The notes under the pieces were generated by a model. It worked only from the letters and a program-made list of their open reading frames with translations, had not been told where the DNA came from and did no database searches. A program made the translations under genes and the position numbers. From contig JANYBV010000052.1 in NCBI GenBank assembly GCA_025360605.1, forward strand, positions 124,001 through 188,000: a stretch of DNA of 64,000 nt, written 5' to 3'. Source of the DNA: Alphaproteobacteria bacterium. GTDB taxonomy: Bacteria; Pseudomonadota; Alphaproteobacteria; Rickettsiales; SXRF01. Below, piece after piece: positions 51,774 to 61,507 of the stretch (positions are counted from its first letter, which is position 1; each line of letters starts with the position of its first letter).

Positions 51774-52484
51774 TTAGAACCGGCTAACCAAGAAACGAAG
51801 AACGCGGTTAAACCAGCGATCTTCTTTCAATAGATTCACACAACGACTGCTCCATACATCGGTTGTATCATCTGCCTGTTTTTTGATGGGTGGCAATGGA
51901 ATATCACCGCTAATCCCAAGAAAAGACACAACCCTTTGCATCGTGCCCATATAATCTTCGTCTAAATCCTCATAAAGAATGCGGAATGGCTTGATTCCAT
52001 GCGCAGCATAAAATCGCTCCCATAACTCTATTTCCTGAGCAGCAAGAATCAGGTGCTTCACAATTCCGAATGGATTAAATCGAGGTTTCTTTAGTTCAGA
52101 TAATTGTGCGGTCCATGCCCATGTCTGAACGGCCCGCGTAGCAGAAATAGCCTGACGTAATGTATTTCGACGCGTAATAGATATGAATTTAGCGTCAGGA
52201 AATATGTTCATAAAATTTTTGTTAATTTCAGGAAACCTAGCCAATTGCGAATAATGCGCCTTTAACCCAAAGATACCGTTTATAGTGTTTTCCTGCTTCA
52301 CACGCTCTATGTATTTCAATGGCGTTGGCTGCATAAAATCTTTGCGATCTGACAACGTGGAAATACGCCCATTATGGATGCGAAGCCCCAAATATTCTTC
52401 TGGTTTTCCTGCCCCCATAGCAAGCAATGCTTCTGCTAACAGCGTGGAACCGGAGCGGGCGCAGGAACAAATAATATAATTCAT
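51774..52484 (-). CDS. Stf0-like sulfotransferase
   Basis: This 236-residue PAPS-dependent sulfotransferase starts with the 5'-phosphosulfate loop IICSCARSGSTLLAEALLAM. PEEYLGLRI follows, then GIFGLKAHYSQL with the catalytic acidic/basic pocket, and the 3'-phosphate motif FISITRRNTLRQAISATRAV with TWAWTAQ. It most resembles Stf0, the mycobacterial trehalose 2-sulfotransferase group. The substrate here is unknown, but neighbouring GT and acyltransferase genes point to a glycan or glycolipid. It is on the minus strand, convergent with the GT2 gene and divergent from the acyltransferase gene. Confidence 0.87.
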   Translation of the reverse strand: MNYIICSCARSGSTLLAEALLAMGAGKPEEYLGLRIHNGRISTLSDRKDFMQPTPLKYIERVKQENTINGIFGLKAHYSQLARFPEINKNFMNIFPDAKFISITRRNTLRQAISATRAVQTWAWTAQLSELKKPRFNPFGIVKHLILAAQEIELWERFYAAHGIKPFRILYEDLDEDYMGTMQRVVSFLGISGDIPLPPIKKQADDTTDVWSSRCVNLLKEDRWFNRVLRFLVSRF

Positions 52485-52603
52485 TGGCTATACATGAACG
52501 GTTTTATTAACATAAAAAATCACCTTTGCTATTCGCATCATAGGCATTACATCTGATATAACATAAGCTGATTAGTGCAATAAAAAAGTCTGGGGAATAG
52601 ATA

Positions 52604-53611
52604 ATGGGCTATCTACGTTTTTTCTTTGCACTTACGGTAACTATCGCACATTTGTGGTCACCTAATATTACAGGCGCGGAATCGGTCTTTGGGTTTTATT
52701 GTATTTCTGGTTTTTTAATGACCAAAATCATCCATGAAATTTATGGATCAACCACCAGAGGAAAAGTGCTTTTTCTTCTTAATCGATTTATTAGGATTTA
52801 TCCAACCTACTATTTATGCCTTATAATTGGCGTTTTTTGCCTTGTGTTGGTTCCAGAATCTTCCAAGCTGAATCCTTTTCTAACTTTACCAAAGTCGTGG
52901 TTGGATTGGTTGCCGCAAATATTTATTTTTGGTCTGAATGATATCACAAAAAATTTAAACCCCATTGGAATGGAATCCCTTTACCCTATCAGGATATTGG
53001 CACCCGCATGGAGCCTAAATATCGAGTTGTTATATTATGTCTGGATGTGCCTTATTATTGGGACAAGCTTCCGTAGGACGGTGTTATGGTACATTGGGTC
53101 CCTATCTATTAATACTTATCTACTATGGAATAATTATCCCTACGATTATCATTACTTTACTTTGTATAATCCCTCCATTTGCTTTGCGGCTAGCGCAATG
53201 CTTTACCACTTCAAACCCTTGATGGCTGGCTTTCATAAAGTATCTGCCAAAATTTCCATTTTAGTTGGAAGCTCATTAGCTTTCATCCCGTATCTTTTGG
53301 GATTTAGTATTCACGACTGCCCTGCTTATTTATACATCATAATACCAGTGTATCTTTATATAATTTTTTGCCTCGATACGTCTGGTTCAACAAGTAAAAG
53401 AGAACAACTAGCCGCTGACCTAAGTTATCCCCTATTCCTGCTTCACTGGCCAATCTCTACTTTATTTATGAATGTTTTTACACCTAACACCTTCGCTTTT
53501 TGGTCAGTAACAACAGGACTATCTCTATATTGTTCTTACATAATCGTCAGGACCACATCTTATGTGTTCGGGCCCATAAGAAATAAAATTCGAAATGCCG
53601 CAACTCCCTGA
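52604..53611 (+). CDS. Acyltransferase-3 family membrane protein
   Basis: This 335-residue protein has about ten transmembrane helices. The N-terminus YLRFFFALTVTIAHLWSPNI carries the family His, and VFGFYCISGFLMTKIIHEIY plus NRFIRIYPTYYLCLIIG match the conserved FxxSGFL and RxxRIxPxY motifs. LSYPLFLLHWPISTLFM marks the C-terminal region. It probably O-acylates a sugar during surface glycan or glycolipid synthesis. It lacks an SGNH domain, unlike the protein at 48734. The gene is clearly AT-rich. It is divergent from the sulfotransferase gene and ends at a bidirectional terminator. Confidence 0.9.
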   Translation: MGYLRFFFALTVTIAHLWSPNITGAESVFGFYCISGFLMTKIIHEIYGSTTRGKVLFLLNRFIRIYPTYYLCLIIGVFCLVLVPESSKLNPFLTLPKSWLDWLPQIFIFGLNDITKNLNPIGMESLYPIRILAPAWSLNIELLYYVWMCLIIGTSFRRTVLWYIGSLSINTYLLWNNYPYDYHYFTLYNPSICFAASAMLYHFKPLMAGFHKVSAKISILVGSSLAFIPYLLGFSIHDCPAYLYIIIPVYLYIIFCLDTSGSTSKREQLAADLSYPLFLLHWPISTLFMNVFTPNTFAFWSVTTGLSLYCSYIIVRTTSYVFGPIRNKIRNAATP

Positions 53612-53616
53612 ATAAA

Positions 53617-53650
53617 TAAACCACCCTTCCTATAAAGAAAGGGTGGTTTA
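53617..53650. terminator. Bidirectional terminator between convergent genes
   Basis: A 12-bp perfect stem (TAAACCACCCTT at 53617-53628 with AAGGGTGGTTTA at 53639-53650) encloses a 10-nt loop. It lies between the acyltransferase stop (53611) and the stop of the minus-strand gene at 53677. A T-rich flank follows on the minus strand (TTTATTTATTC). Confidence 0.8.
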
Positions 53651-53676
53651 CGTGGAAATTTAAGAAAATGGATGTA

Positions 53677-54201
53677 TTACATCCCTGGCGATGTTGGCAT
53701 GTCTGGCACTGCCGGCGATGATGGTGATGGTGATCCTGGTCGGGTGCTGCCCGAAGGGCATAAGCCAGCAGCTGGTGGGGTCGGACCCCATTTGCCACTG
53801 GTACAAGTTACGTGTCTGTTAGTGAATCCACCTGCGTTGTTACCGGCACCGAAAGGCGGTACGTTCGCAAAAGTAATGGTCTGACACGCACCTTCTGTTG
53901 AACAGGTATTAGTATTAGTACTATTAATAGTCGCCATACAGGCATTGCTTCCTATATTTGCTGTCTGAGGTGTGCCATTTGACATATAAAATGTACAGTA
54001 ACCCTGTCCACCAAGGGCAATCCCAACACAATTCCCATTATTTAGATAGCTGCAGAAAAGGTTGCCCTGAGCTGCGTTGCCTGCCGCCTTTGCGTCAGTC
54101 ACACCAAAAGGCGTGAATCCAACCATCGTAGTTGCAGACAGCGCCAAGGCAGCTGTGCACGCTAAGGTTGAGGTACACAATAATTGTGTAATGTTTTTCA
54201 T
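53677..54201 (-). CDS. Secreted Cys-rich protein of unknown function
   Basis: This ~174-residue protein has a Sec signal peptide (basic MKN start, LACTAALALSATTMVG core, likely cleavage after DAKA). The mature part has eight cysteines (as in LFCSYLNNGNCVG, QGYCTFYMSNG, TCSTEGACQTI, HVTCTSGKWG, GLCPSG), an even number suited to disulfides in the periplasm or outside. It ends in a Pro/Ser-rich tail. The family is not recognised. The ATG at 54201 is preferred to one 9 nt upstream because GGGAG then has proper spacing. A 230-bp AT-rich, gene-free stretch lies upstream. Confidence 0.7.
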   Translation of the reverse strand: MKNITQLLCTSTLACTAALALSATTMVGFTPFGVTDAKAAGNAAQGNLFCSYLNNGNCVGIALGGQGYCTFYMSNGTPQTANIGSNACMATINSTNTNTCSTEGACQTITFANVPPFGAGNNAGGFTNRHVTCTSGKWGPTPPAAGLCPSGSTRPGSPSPSSPAVPDMPTSPGM

Positions 54202-54430
54202 AAAAGTCATCTCCCAATTAAAAATTTTGCAATTTGTGTAATCAATAAAGGAGTAAACAATCTCCTTGCAACTGATTATGGCATCAAATTAGTTAAAATT
54301 AAACTAATATATAACTAATAATTATTAACTTATTTATAAAAAAACAGCGGAAAAATATGTCAACATGCTGTTTTATTTTATTTTTTTTATAATCCAAAAA
54401 AATAAAGAATTTAATCTATTATCTAATTGG

Positions 54431-56362
54431 CTAAGGGATTTTATGGATCGTAAGAGTGAAGTCATTGTTGTTAACAATATATGGATGACGACCATTGGCA
54501 AATGTCATAAGGAGTTTATTTTCTACTCCTCGATCAATCGCAAATACTATTGGCTTGCTCGGCCCCGGGGGATTGGTAAACGACACGAATTTATATAACT
54601 CAGGGGGAACGAACACCAGTGCCGGCGGAGTGACCTTATGTACAATACTTTGATAAAACTGGGGATTTCCTTCCCTATTATGAAACCAGTAAAAATCCCT
54701 GATGGTTGCTACTTTTAGATTGTACTGGAAGGCAATGACGTAAAATGAAGCCAGAATGATCAAGCCTGCCCCATAATAATACCGAAGTAAAAGGCTACGC
54801 TTGTACAAACTTCGAAAAAAAGGTGGCAGCATACACAACGCTTTCGCACACAACACAAGCAAAATACCGTTTATTTCATATAATAAGCGCGGCCCCCACC
54901 CTGCGTCCGTATGGATAATGACCTGTAGACTAATCATCATAGATACTATCGTAGATAGCAACAAACGCTCATCATGCCTCCGCCCGCGTATAGTGAATAC
55001 GAAAGCAACCAAAGCCATCACGGGGAGCGGCCACTCGAACAAAATGCGGTTTAAATACACCAGCCGTTGAATACCTATGTGAAAATTTCTATCAACAAAA
55101 CTCTGGGTGGTAGCTTCTTCAATCGCATCATGCGTAAAGGGGTTATGTTTATCACCATGGGTGATTTGGTAGCCAAACACAAACGGATCACCGGTAGTAA
55201 CACTGTTGTAGTAAAGTTGAAAGGCAACAAACCCCATCACTATAATGCAGATAATTAACATGCTTAGGAAGTAGGTTCTTGGCTTGCGTACCACGAGATA
55301 AAAGCCATAAAAGGCAGATGGGAGGGCGAATGCCAGTGCGGTGTAAGGACGTGTGATAAAACAATACCCAAGCGTGAAACCCGCAATAAGTCCAAAAAAC
55401 CAGCGCGGGTGCTTGAGTAGACGTAAATACGACCACAGAAACAAAGTGCACATCAATAACGACGTAGCATTGTTCATGTACTCCGATGAAAAAATAATTA
55501 TGTAGCTACACAGCGCACTCAGTAATGCCGCAACTTTTGCAACATGAGTACCATACAACTCCTTTGCCAATAACCACACAGCAACACATGTCGCTGCTCC
55601 CAGAAAAGGATTGACCATCTCGGGATGCTGGAATGCCAGTCCAATCGCCAGAAGGAACACATGTCCGGGCGGGTATTGCGAATACCATTTCCCGTCATTA
55701 ATCATCATCGCCATCTCAAAAAACTGTCGCAAGGGATGGCTGGCCGCGTAGAAATGGCCTTTAAGGATAAATTTTGCATGTACCAGCTGGACAATCGTGT
55801 CATCAATCCATGGGAAGTGCTGAAAAAGCACCCAGGACATATGATAAGACATCATGAAGACAAAAATAAAGGCCGCTGTCGGCCAATAAAGATCGCGGGT
55901 TTTAAAAAGACGAAGCACATATCCACCGATAAAACTGCACAAACGGTCTATACAAACAAATCGGGTAAATACAAAAAGAAGCATGGCATACGCCATCATA
56001 TGTACAAAAAAGTAGAACGTCAGTTCTATGTCAGGAGAATTATATCCGGTTATGCTTATACAAAAAATTAAAGCCCAAACGATAGTGCGGAGCATAACTC
56101 CGCGACTGACTTTATATCCATTCGCTAAAAAGCGTCTCCGAAAGTCACGAATCCCCAATAAAACAGCCAATAGCCCCCACAAAAATATAATCAATTTTAT
56201 GTGCGAAAATAGAGCGTTATAACTAGTCGGTATCAGCGCCAACGGATCAAAATTAAGATAGTGGAGGTAGATGTTGAGGATGCCGACAGCAAAAAACGCA
56301 ACCAGCCCCATACTTATGGCGTAGGCAAAACCCGATACCAGCTCCAGACGTTTCAGAATCAT
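54431..56362 (-). CDS. GT-C-like multi-spanning glycosyltransferase (dolichyl-P-mannose transferase-like)
   Basis: This 643-residue protein has about 13 hydrophobic segments. The first large loop has the acidic pair WIDDTIVQLVHAKFILKGHF, and a later loop reads DGKWYSQYPPGHVFLLAIGL, the [F/Y]-x-x-x-YPPGH motif of bacterial PMT-2/GT39 relatives. Such enzymes use polyprenyl-phosphate sugars at the periplasmic face. Acceptor and sugar are unknown. A C-terminal soluble part (~560-643) follows. It is divergent from the membrane protein gene at 56545; the two may act in one pathway. Confidence 0.75.
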   Translation of the reverse strand: MILKRLELVSGFAYAISMGLVAFFAVGILNIYLHYLNFDPLALIPTSYNALFSHIKLIIFLWGLLAVLLGIRDFRRRFLANGYKVSRGVMLRTIVWALIFCISITGYNSPDIELTFYFFVHMMAYAMLLFVFTRFVCIDRLCSFIGGYVLRLFKTRDLYWPTAAFIFVFMMSYHMSWVLFQHFPWIDDTIVQLVHAKFILKGHFYAASHPLRQFFEMAMMINDGKWYSQYPPGHVFLLAIGLAFQHPEMVNPFLGAATCVAVWLLAKELYGTHVAKVAALLSALCSYIIIFSSEYMNNATSLLMCTLFLWSYLRLLKHPRWFFGLIAGFTLGYCFITRPYTALAFALPSAFYGFYLVVRKPRTYFLSMLIICIIVMGFVAFQLYYNSVTTGDPFVFGYQITHGDKHNPFTHDAIEEATTQSFVDRNFHIGIQRLVYLNRILFEWPLPVMALVAFVFTIRGRRHDERLLLSTIVSMMISLQVIIHTDAGWGPRLLYEINGILLVLCAKALCMLPPFFRSLYKRSLLLRYYYGAGLIILASFYVIAFQYNLKVATIRDFYWFHNREGNPQFYQSIVHKVTPPALVFVPPELYKFVSFTNPPGPSKPIVFAIDRGVENKLLMTFANGRHPYIVNNNDFTLTIHKIP

Positions 56363-56544
56363 AACTGCATGATGTTAATTTTATGTGTTCGTTCTACCAT
56401 AAAACATCTCGGCCTATTGTTCAAATGTTCCCGCATCATAAACTACCCTGCATATTTTTACGTTGTGCTTCGCTATCAAAAAGATAGATTCAGAAAGTAA
56501 ACACTATAAAGCGGCGGATTCCAATTATCTGAAAAGCACTATGA

Positions 56545-58353
56545 ATGGTTGAATGCGTAATTACAATTTACTACTGCTTGGTTGCCGTCGGCCTGTTAAC
56601 GCTGGGGTTTAACGGAGTCCGATACGCGTTAAAAACCTCGCCCCTTCCCCAACCATTACTTTGGCTTCTGAGCTTAGGTATATGCCCTGTGATTATTTCA
56701 TGGTTTGGGTTTGCAGGTTTTTTCAGGATACCGCACATATGCGAAGCCTTAGGAATTTTTCTGGTGTGGTATGGTTTTTACAAACGCCGGCAACTGTATT
56801 GTGCATTACTTGAACTGTATAATACCGACCGTTATGCGGTATTTTCATTTCTGATGATTCTGGCCGTGTTATGTGTCCCTAAATGGTGCTACGTCTATGG
56901 TGGAGTGAATAACAGTGATGAAATACGCGGGCTCGCCTTAACTTCGGGTTTTGCCGCCAATTATTTAAAACCGGCATTTCCTTTTAACTTCTCCCTCCCT
57001 ATCAGTTATAGCTATTACCTGTACCAGATACCTGCATTTTTATATACCACACTCGCAGGTTATAGCTGGCCTGCCATTCCTCTAATGCTCAGCAGCCTTA
57101 TCGCGATTGGCTTTTTCTACCTGATTTTTTCGCTCTATATCAAAGATACGTTTCCCAATCGCGGCCCTCTCTGCCTATTCATTGCTAATTTGTGCGTGAC
57201 TTTTTATGGTCTCGATATTTTCATGTTTAACGACCCGTTCATACAGGTCCACGTGGAATTCTGGAACTGGCTGCAAGTCAGCACCATGGCAACCTACCAT
57301 CAATGGGTCAGTCAGTATTTGCTAAGCCTCAGCTTTGGTCTTGCCGCATTATACAGTCTTGCACACTACCTTAAGAAACCGCATGCACACTGGATATACG
57401 CCAGCAGCGCATTTATTTTATTTTCACTCACCTTCGGGGCAATCACCGGTGCATGGCTGGCTATGTCATTGGCTTTTTTTGCGTTTGTTGCCGCCTGTAT
57501 GAATCCTAAAATGGCTATTCACACCTTTCGTTTTATTCCTGCCGTAGTTGCCATCCTATTCATAATAATTATGCCTCAGATCTTCACGTTCATTGGCCGT
57601 GACACACTGGTTGAGTGGTATACCAGACCGCTACTATGGTTTACCCGCGAAGATATGCTGGAGGCCCCGCTTGCCTCATGGCTTGAGAACTTGAGGATTA
57701 TGTGGGGAGAGTTGGGCCCGTTGCTTTTACTGGGGTTACTGATGTTTCCGTTTTATGGGTGGCAATCCCTGCGCCGCAGGGACTGGCTTATGGTAGCTAT
57801 TTTTTGTATGGCAATCACTGACATTGTAATCACCTCATTCACAGGTGGGCACTGGGCCGACTGGTTCTGGCGCGGTGGAAACTTACTTCTGGTTGCGGTA
57901 TCCGCCATTGGTTTTGTATGGCTTTACGAATGGATGCGGCCCAAAGTGTCAGAAGATCGCTTTAATATGGCCATCAGGATTGCGCTAATTCCAGGATTTA
58001 TCAATTATTGCTGCGAAACATCGTTCCGGCTCTGGTCATGCGAACCATTGCAGCCAACAGAAGCGAGAGCATTAAATACACAGGTAGATTTGCATAGTAT
58101 CTTTGATAAAGAAAAACTGATCGCGCATCATGTGATTTTATTGTCAGGGCGCACCTATTTTGATAATGTGGCAAATGAGTTTATTGTGGGATACCGCAAC
58201 TGGGAAGTGTCACGTATTAACTGGTTCCATGAGCCCCCCGCACAATCTCCGTGCGAAACAACGTGGTTTGGTTCACCCTTACCAAATGACATCATGGTGT
58301 CTACTTCTGCGGATATCACATTCCCTAAGCACTTTTGCTTAAGTAAACCCTAA
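56545..58353 (+). CDS. Large polytopic membrane protein, possible GT-C type
   Basis: This 602-residue protein has about 12-13 transmembrane helices. An early loop YGGVNNSDEIRGLALTSGF carries an Asp-Glu pair like GT-C catalytic loops, followed by FPFNFSLPISYSYYLYQIPA. The C-terminal ~110 residues are soluble (VDLHSIFDKEKLIAHHV). I do not recognise a defined family; the GT-C suggestion rests on topology and the acidic loop. Divergent from the gene at 54431 and convergent with the MacB permease gene (5-bp gap). The start at 56545 has no clear ribosome-binding site. Confidence 0.6.
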   Translation: MVECVITIYYCLVAVGLLTLGFNGVRYALKTSPLPQPLLWLLSLGICPVIISWFGFAGFFRIPHICEALGIFLVWYGFYKRRQLYCALLELYNTDRYAVFSFLMILAVLCVPKWCYVYGGVNNSDEIRGLALTSGFAANYLKPAFPFNFSLPISYSYYLYQIPAFLYTTLAGYSWPAIPLMLSSLIAIGFFYLIFSLYIKDTFPNRGPLCLFIANLCVTFYGLDIFMFNDPFIQVHVEFWNWLQVSTMATYHQWVSQYLLSLSFGLAALYSLAHYLKKPHAHWIYASSAFILFSLTFGAITGAWLAMSLAFFAFVAACMNPKMAIHTFRFIPAVVAILFIIIMPQIFTFIGRDTLVEWYTRPLLWFTREDMLEAPLASWLENLRIMWGELGPLLLLGLLMFPFYGWQSLRRRDWLMVAIFCMAITDIVITSFTGGHWADWFWRGGNLLLVAVSAIGFVWLYEWMRPKVSEDRFNMAIRIALIPGFINYCCETSFRLWSCEPLQPTEARALNTQVDLHSIFDKEKLIAHHVILLSGRTYFDNVANEFIVGYRNWEVSRINWFHEPPAQSPCETTWFGSPLPNDIMVSTSADITFPKHFCLSKP

Positions 58354-58358
58354 GCTGA

Positions 58359-59672
58359 TTATACCGTACGCAACGCTTCGATCGGCTGCATATTAGCTGC
58401 TTTGCGTGCGGGATATAACCCGCTGGCAACACCAATACCGCCTGCCATCACAAGCGACATGACCACAATCGATGTGCTAAACGCTACCGGAATATCAAAC
58501 CAGTATTGTGCGGCAAAACCGCCTCCTAGCCCAAGCGCAAGCCCCACCACGCTACCTACGGTTGATATCATAATAGCTTCAAGCAGGAATTGATGCATAA
58601 TCTGTTGTTTGGTTGCACCGATGGCTTTACGGATGCCTATCTCGCGTGTGCGCTCCGAAACAGTCACCAACATGATGTTCATAATACCGATGCTGCCTAC
58701 CAATAAGGAAATAGACGCAATGGCTCCTAACAAAAGAGAAAATGCCGCTGTTGTGTCGGAAGCGACTTTTGTAATTGCCACCAGATTATACACCGTAAAA
58801 TTTTCTGAAACTGTGGGCGGTGTTTGCTGGGTATCGCGGATCGCTTTTGTAACATCCTCCACTGCATCATCCATATCAGCCGTAGGTATAATTTTTACAA
58901 AAATCACCTGAATCACTGAGGGGACATAGGGGGTAAAATAAGTTTTTAATGTGGTTGGTGGCATGTATATGCCATCATCCTGATCATGTCCGTCAAGGCC
59001 GGCACCTTTAGGCTGCAAAATACCAATAACCTGAAAACCCAACTTGCCCTCGCCCATGTTCAAGGTCTGGCCAAGTGCATTTCCATCAGGGGAAAATTTG
59101 TCAGCTATGGTTTTACCGATGATGACCACTCGCTTATTAAGCCGAATATCCTCAGCACTAAAATTATACCCCTCTTCAAACACCCAGTTACGGATAGAAA
59201 AAAATTCTGGATCCACTCCGGTCAGATTACCATCTATCACATTCGTACCTGAATAGACTTTCAGGTACGCCCTGTTAGTAGAATAGGCCACATTTTCTAC
59301 AGAGGGAAGCTGCGCGAGATTATTGATGTCATTTTCCTTAAATAAGGGTGCTTGAGGATTGATCCTAAATCCTTTTTGCGGCTTACCCCCCGGCATAACA
59401 ATCAACAGGTTATTTCCCAGAGAATTGATGGCCTTCTCTACTTTTTGTTGGCTACCCGAACCAATAGCAACCATCAACACGACCGAACCTACGCCAATAA
59501 TGATACCGAGCATGGCAAGCAGTGCCCGCACACGGTTAGTACCGATGGAGGTCCACGCCTCAGCGATCAGGGGAATAAACACTGGAGGGTGAGGATGCGT
59601 TTTCGATTTAGAGGAAAATGAAAACACCTTCGCTAACCCTCGTGTTATGGCTTTAATACATCGGGCCATCAT
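58359..59672 (-). CDS. MacB-type ABC transporter permease
   Basis: This 437-residue protein has four membrane helices: one near the N-terminus (VRALLAMLGIIIGVGSVVLM) and three C-terminal (SLLLGAIASISLLVGSIGIM, MISTVGSVVGLALGLGGGFA, and one near VVMSLVMAGGIGVASGLYPA). They enclose a periplasmic MacB_PCD domain (~75-290). The FtsX-like signature SERTREIGIRKAIGATKQQI is present. It is split from its ATPase, unlike E. coli MacB in which both are one chain. The start overlaps the ATPase gene by 20 nt. It acts with the ATPase, adaptor and TolC partner encoded upstream to expel substrates such as macrolides, lipids or peptides; substrate unknown. Confidence 0.93.
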   Translation of the reverse strand: MMARCIKAITRGLAKVFSFSSKSKTHPHPPVFIPLIAEAWTSIGTNRVRALLAMLGIIIGVGSVVLMVAIGSGSQQKVEKAINSLGNNLLIVMPGGKPQKGFRINPQAPLFKENDINNLAQLPSVENVAYSTNRAYLKVYSGTNVIDGNLTGVDPEFFSIRNWVFEEGYNFSAEDIRLNKRVVIIGKTIADKFSPDGNALGQTLNMGEGKLGFQVIGILQPKGAGLDGHDQDDGIYMPPTTLKTYFTPYVPSVIQVIFVKIIPTADMDDAVEDVTKAIRDTQQTPPTVSENFTVYNLVAITKVASDTTAAFSLLLGAIASISLLVGSIGIMNIMLVTVSERTREIGIRKAIGATKQQIMHQFLLEAIMISTVGSVVGLALGLGGGFAAQYWFDIPVAFSTSIVVMSLVMAGGIGVASGLYPARKAANMQPIEALRTV

Positions 59673-60339
59673 AAATTATCTCACCATCTTTGACGTGGAC
59701 TAAGCGTTTGGCATAACGTGCCACATCTTGTTCGTGCGTGACCAAAACAATGGTAATCCCTTCCGCATTGAGATCACTAAAAAGCTTCATTATTTCATCG
59801 CTGGTGGTGCTATCCAAGTTACCGGTCGGCTCATCTGCCAGCAATAATTTAGGCTCTCCTGCCAGTGCGCGTGCAATAGCGATACGTTGCTGCTGACCGC
59901 CAGACAACTGGATAGGAAGGTAATCGCGGTATTTAGACAATCCCATCTGGCCGAGATAATGTTCCGCTCGCCAGATACGTTCTTTATATTTTTCACCACC
60001 GTAAAACAATGGCAACGCAATATTGTCAATAATTGTCCGGCGCGGTAGCAGGTTGAATCCCTGAAAAACAAATCCGATCGTGTTATTGCGTAAGTTTGCA
60101 AGTTCGGTATCGTTATACAGATTGGTATCTTCACCATCCAGAAGATAGGTTCCACCACCGGGCCGGTCGAGTGTCCCCAACACGTTCATCAGCGTACTTT
60201 TTCCCGATCCGGACGGCCCCATGATGGCAACAAATTCTCCAGGATCAACCACCAGATCAACTGATTTCAAAATAGGCACTACCGTACCGTCGGCCAGCAC
60301 ATAGTTTTTGCAAATCCCATCCATTTCAATGACTGACAC
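59653..60339 (-). CDS. ABC transporter ATPase, MacB/LolD type
   Basis: This 228-residue nucleotide-binding subunit has Walker A GPSGSGKSTLMNVLG (~41-55), the Q-loop GFVFQGFNLLPR, signature LSGGQQQRIAIARAL, Walker B LLLADEPTGNLD and the switch His in VLVTHEQDVARYA. It powers the permease encoded immediately downstream (20-nt overlap). It lies 8 nt after the adaptor gene. Confidence 0.95.
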   Translation of the reverse strand: MSVIEMDGICKNYVLADGTVVPILKSVDLVVDPGEFVAIMGPSGSGKSTLMNVLGTLDRPGGGTYLLDGEDTNLYNDTELANLRNNTIGFVFQGFNLLPRRTIIDNIALPLFYGGEKYKERIWRAEHYLGQMGLSKYRDYLPIQLSGGQQQRIAIARALAGEPKLLLADEPTGNLDSTTSDEIMKLFSDLNAEGITIVLVTHEQDVARYAKRLVHVKDGEIIYDGPMY

Positions 60340-60347
60340 AGCAAACC

Positions 60348-61499
60348 CTATTTTTTAGATTTTTGAAGCCCTACAACCACTTCGGAACCTTCCGCAATGG
60401 CATCACCGGATACTTCCGTATAGGTATCATCCGCCGCCCCCATAGTCACCTGTACCGGCACAAGAGCCCCGTCACGCAAAAGATATACAGTTTTAACCTT
60501 ATCGGTATCTCTGGGAATATTTACATTAGTGTTTGCAGGCTGCACCCCAAACATCCGGCTTATGGTATTACCCGTTTGCTCTTTAGGCGGGTTAAAACGG
60601 AGAGCCGATAAAGGCATACGCAATACATTTTTCTGTTCCGACAAAATAACATTCACATACCCTGTCATTCCCGGCAACAAAACCTCCTCTTCATTTTTAA
60701 CTTCAATAACAACGCCATAGGTTACACCAACGGTTGATAGTCCCGCAGGGTTGAGATTAACAGTTTTCACTTTCCCGCTAAATGTCCGTTCAGGAAAGGC
60801 ATTAACCGTAAACGTTACCGGCATAGCTACCTTAATTTTATTGATATCGGATTCTGAAAAATTCACCTCGATTTTCATCTCATTTAAATTACCTGCGATC
60901 TTGAAAAGATCAGGCACACTCTGGCTAGTCTGGATAGTCTGCCCTTCCGTAATGGACTGTCCAATCACCACCCCATCAATAGGTGACGTGATTTTGGCAT
61001 AATTAAGATTGACATTATCACGTTCAATAATGGTTTTTGCAGATTCATAACTGTTTTTTGCCTGACGGTATGTCTGCTCTGCACGCTCCAATTCAACCTT
61101 CGCCACAAAATCTTTAGCCAGTAACATTTTAGTCCGGTTAAGATCACGCTCTGTCTGCTCGAAAGCAATGCGTGCATTTTCCAGTGATGAGTTATCCTGC
61201 TTAAGTTGTGCCAGCAACAACGCGGGATCAACCTCCGCCAGAAGCTGATCTTTTGTGACATGGTCATTCACTTTGACGTAGAGTTTATTGATCTTACCGG
61301 AGACTTGTGAGCCAACGGTCACCAGAATTACGGGGTTGAGCGTTCCGGTAGCAGATACAACAGCACTGATATTACTACGCGTTATTTTTTCAGTACGGTA
61401 GGCAACAACCTCACTGCTATTATTAATGTAGTATATCCAACCGCCATACCCTGACGCTGCTAATACAATCAGAAAAATTAGTTTCTTAATAATCTTCAT
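60348..61499 (-). CDS. MacA-type periplasmic adaptor (membrane fusion protein)
   Basis: This 383-residue protein has an N-terminal membrane anchor (KLIFLIVLAASGYGGWIYYI), a lipoyl/barrel-sandwich part (VSATGTLNPVILVTVGSQVS), a helical hairpin (~95-165, with VAKVELERAEQTYRQAKNSY), the second lipoyl half (ITSPIDGVVIGQSITEGQTI) and beta-barrel domains. It bridges inner-membrane MacB and outer-membrane TolC. The next gene upstream is the TolC homologue (8-nt gap), giving a compact four-gene efflux operon. Confidence 0.94.
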   Translation of the reverse strand: MKIIKKLIFLIVLAASGYGGWIYYINNSSEVVAYRTEKITRSNISAVVSATGTLNPVILVTVGSQVSGKINKLYVKVNDHVTKDQLLAEVDPALLLAQLKQDNSSLENARIAFEQTERDLNRTKMLLAKDFVAKVELERAEQTYRQAKNSYESAKTIIERDNVNLNYAKITSPIDGVVIGQSITEGQTIQTSQSVPDLFKIAGNLNEMKIEVNFSESDINKIKVAMPVTFTVNAFPERTFSGKVKTVNLNPAGLSTVGVTYGVVIEVKNEEEVLLPGMTGYVNVILSEQKNVLRMPLSALRFNPPKEQTGNTISRMFGVQPANTNVNIPRDTDKVKTVYLLRDGALVPVQVTMGAADDTYTEVSGDAIAEGSEVVVGLQKSKK

Positions 61500-61507
61500 A
61501 AATCCTG

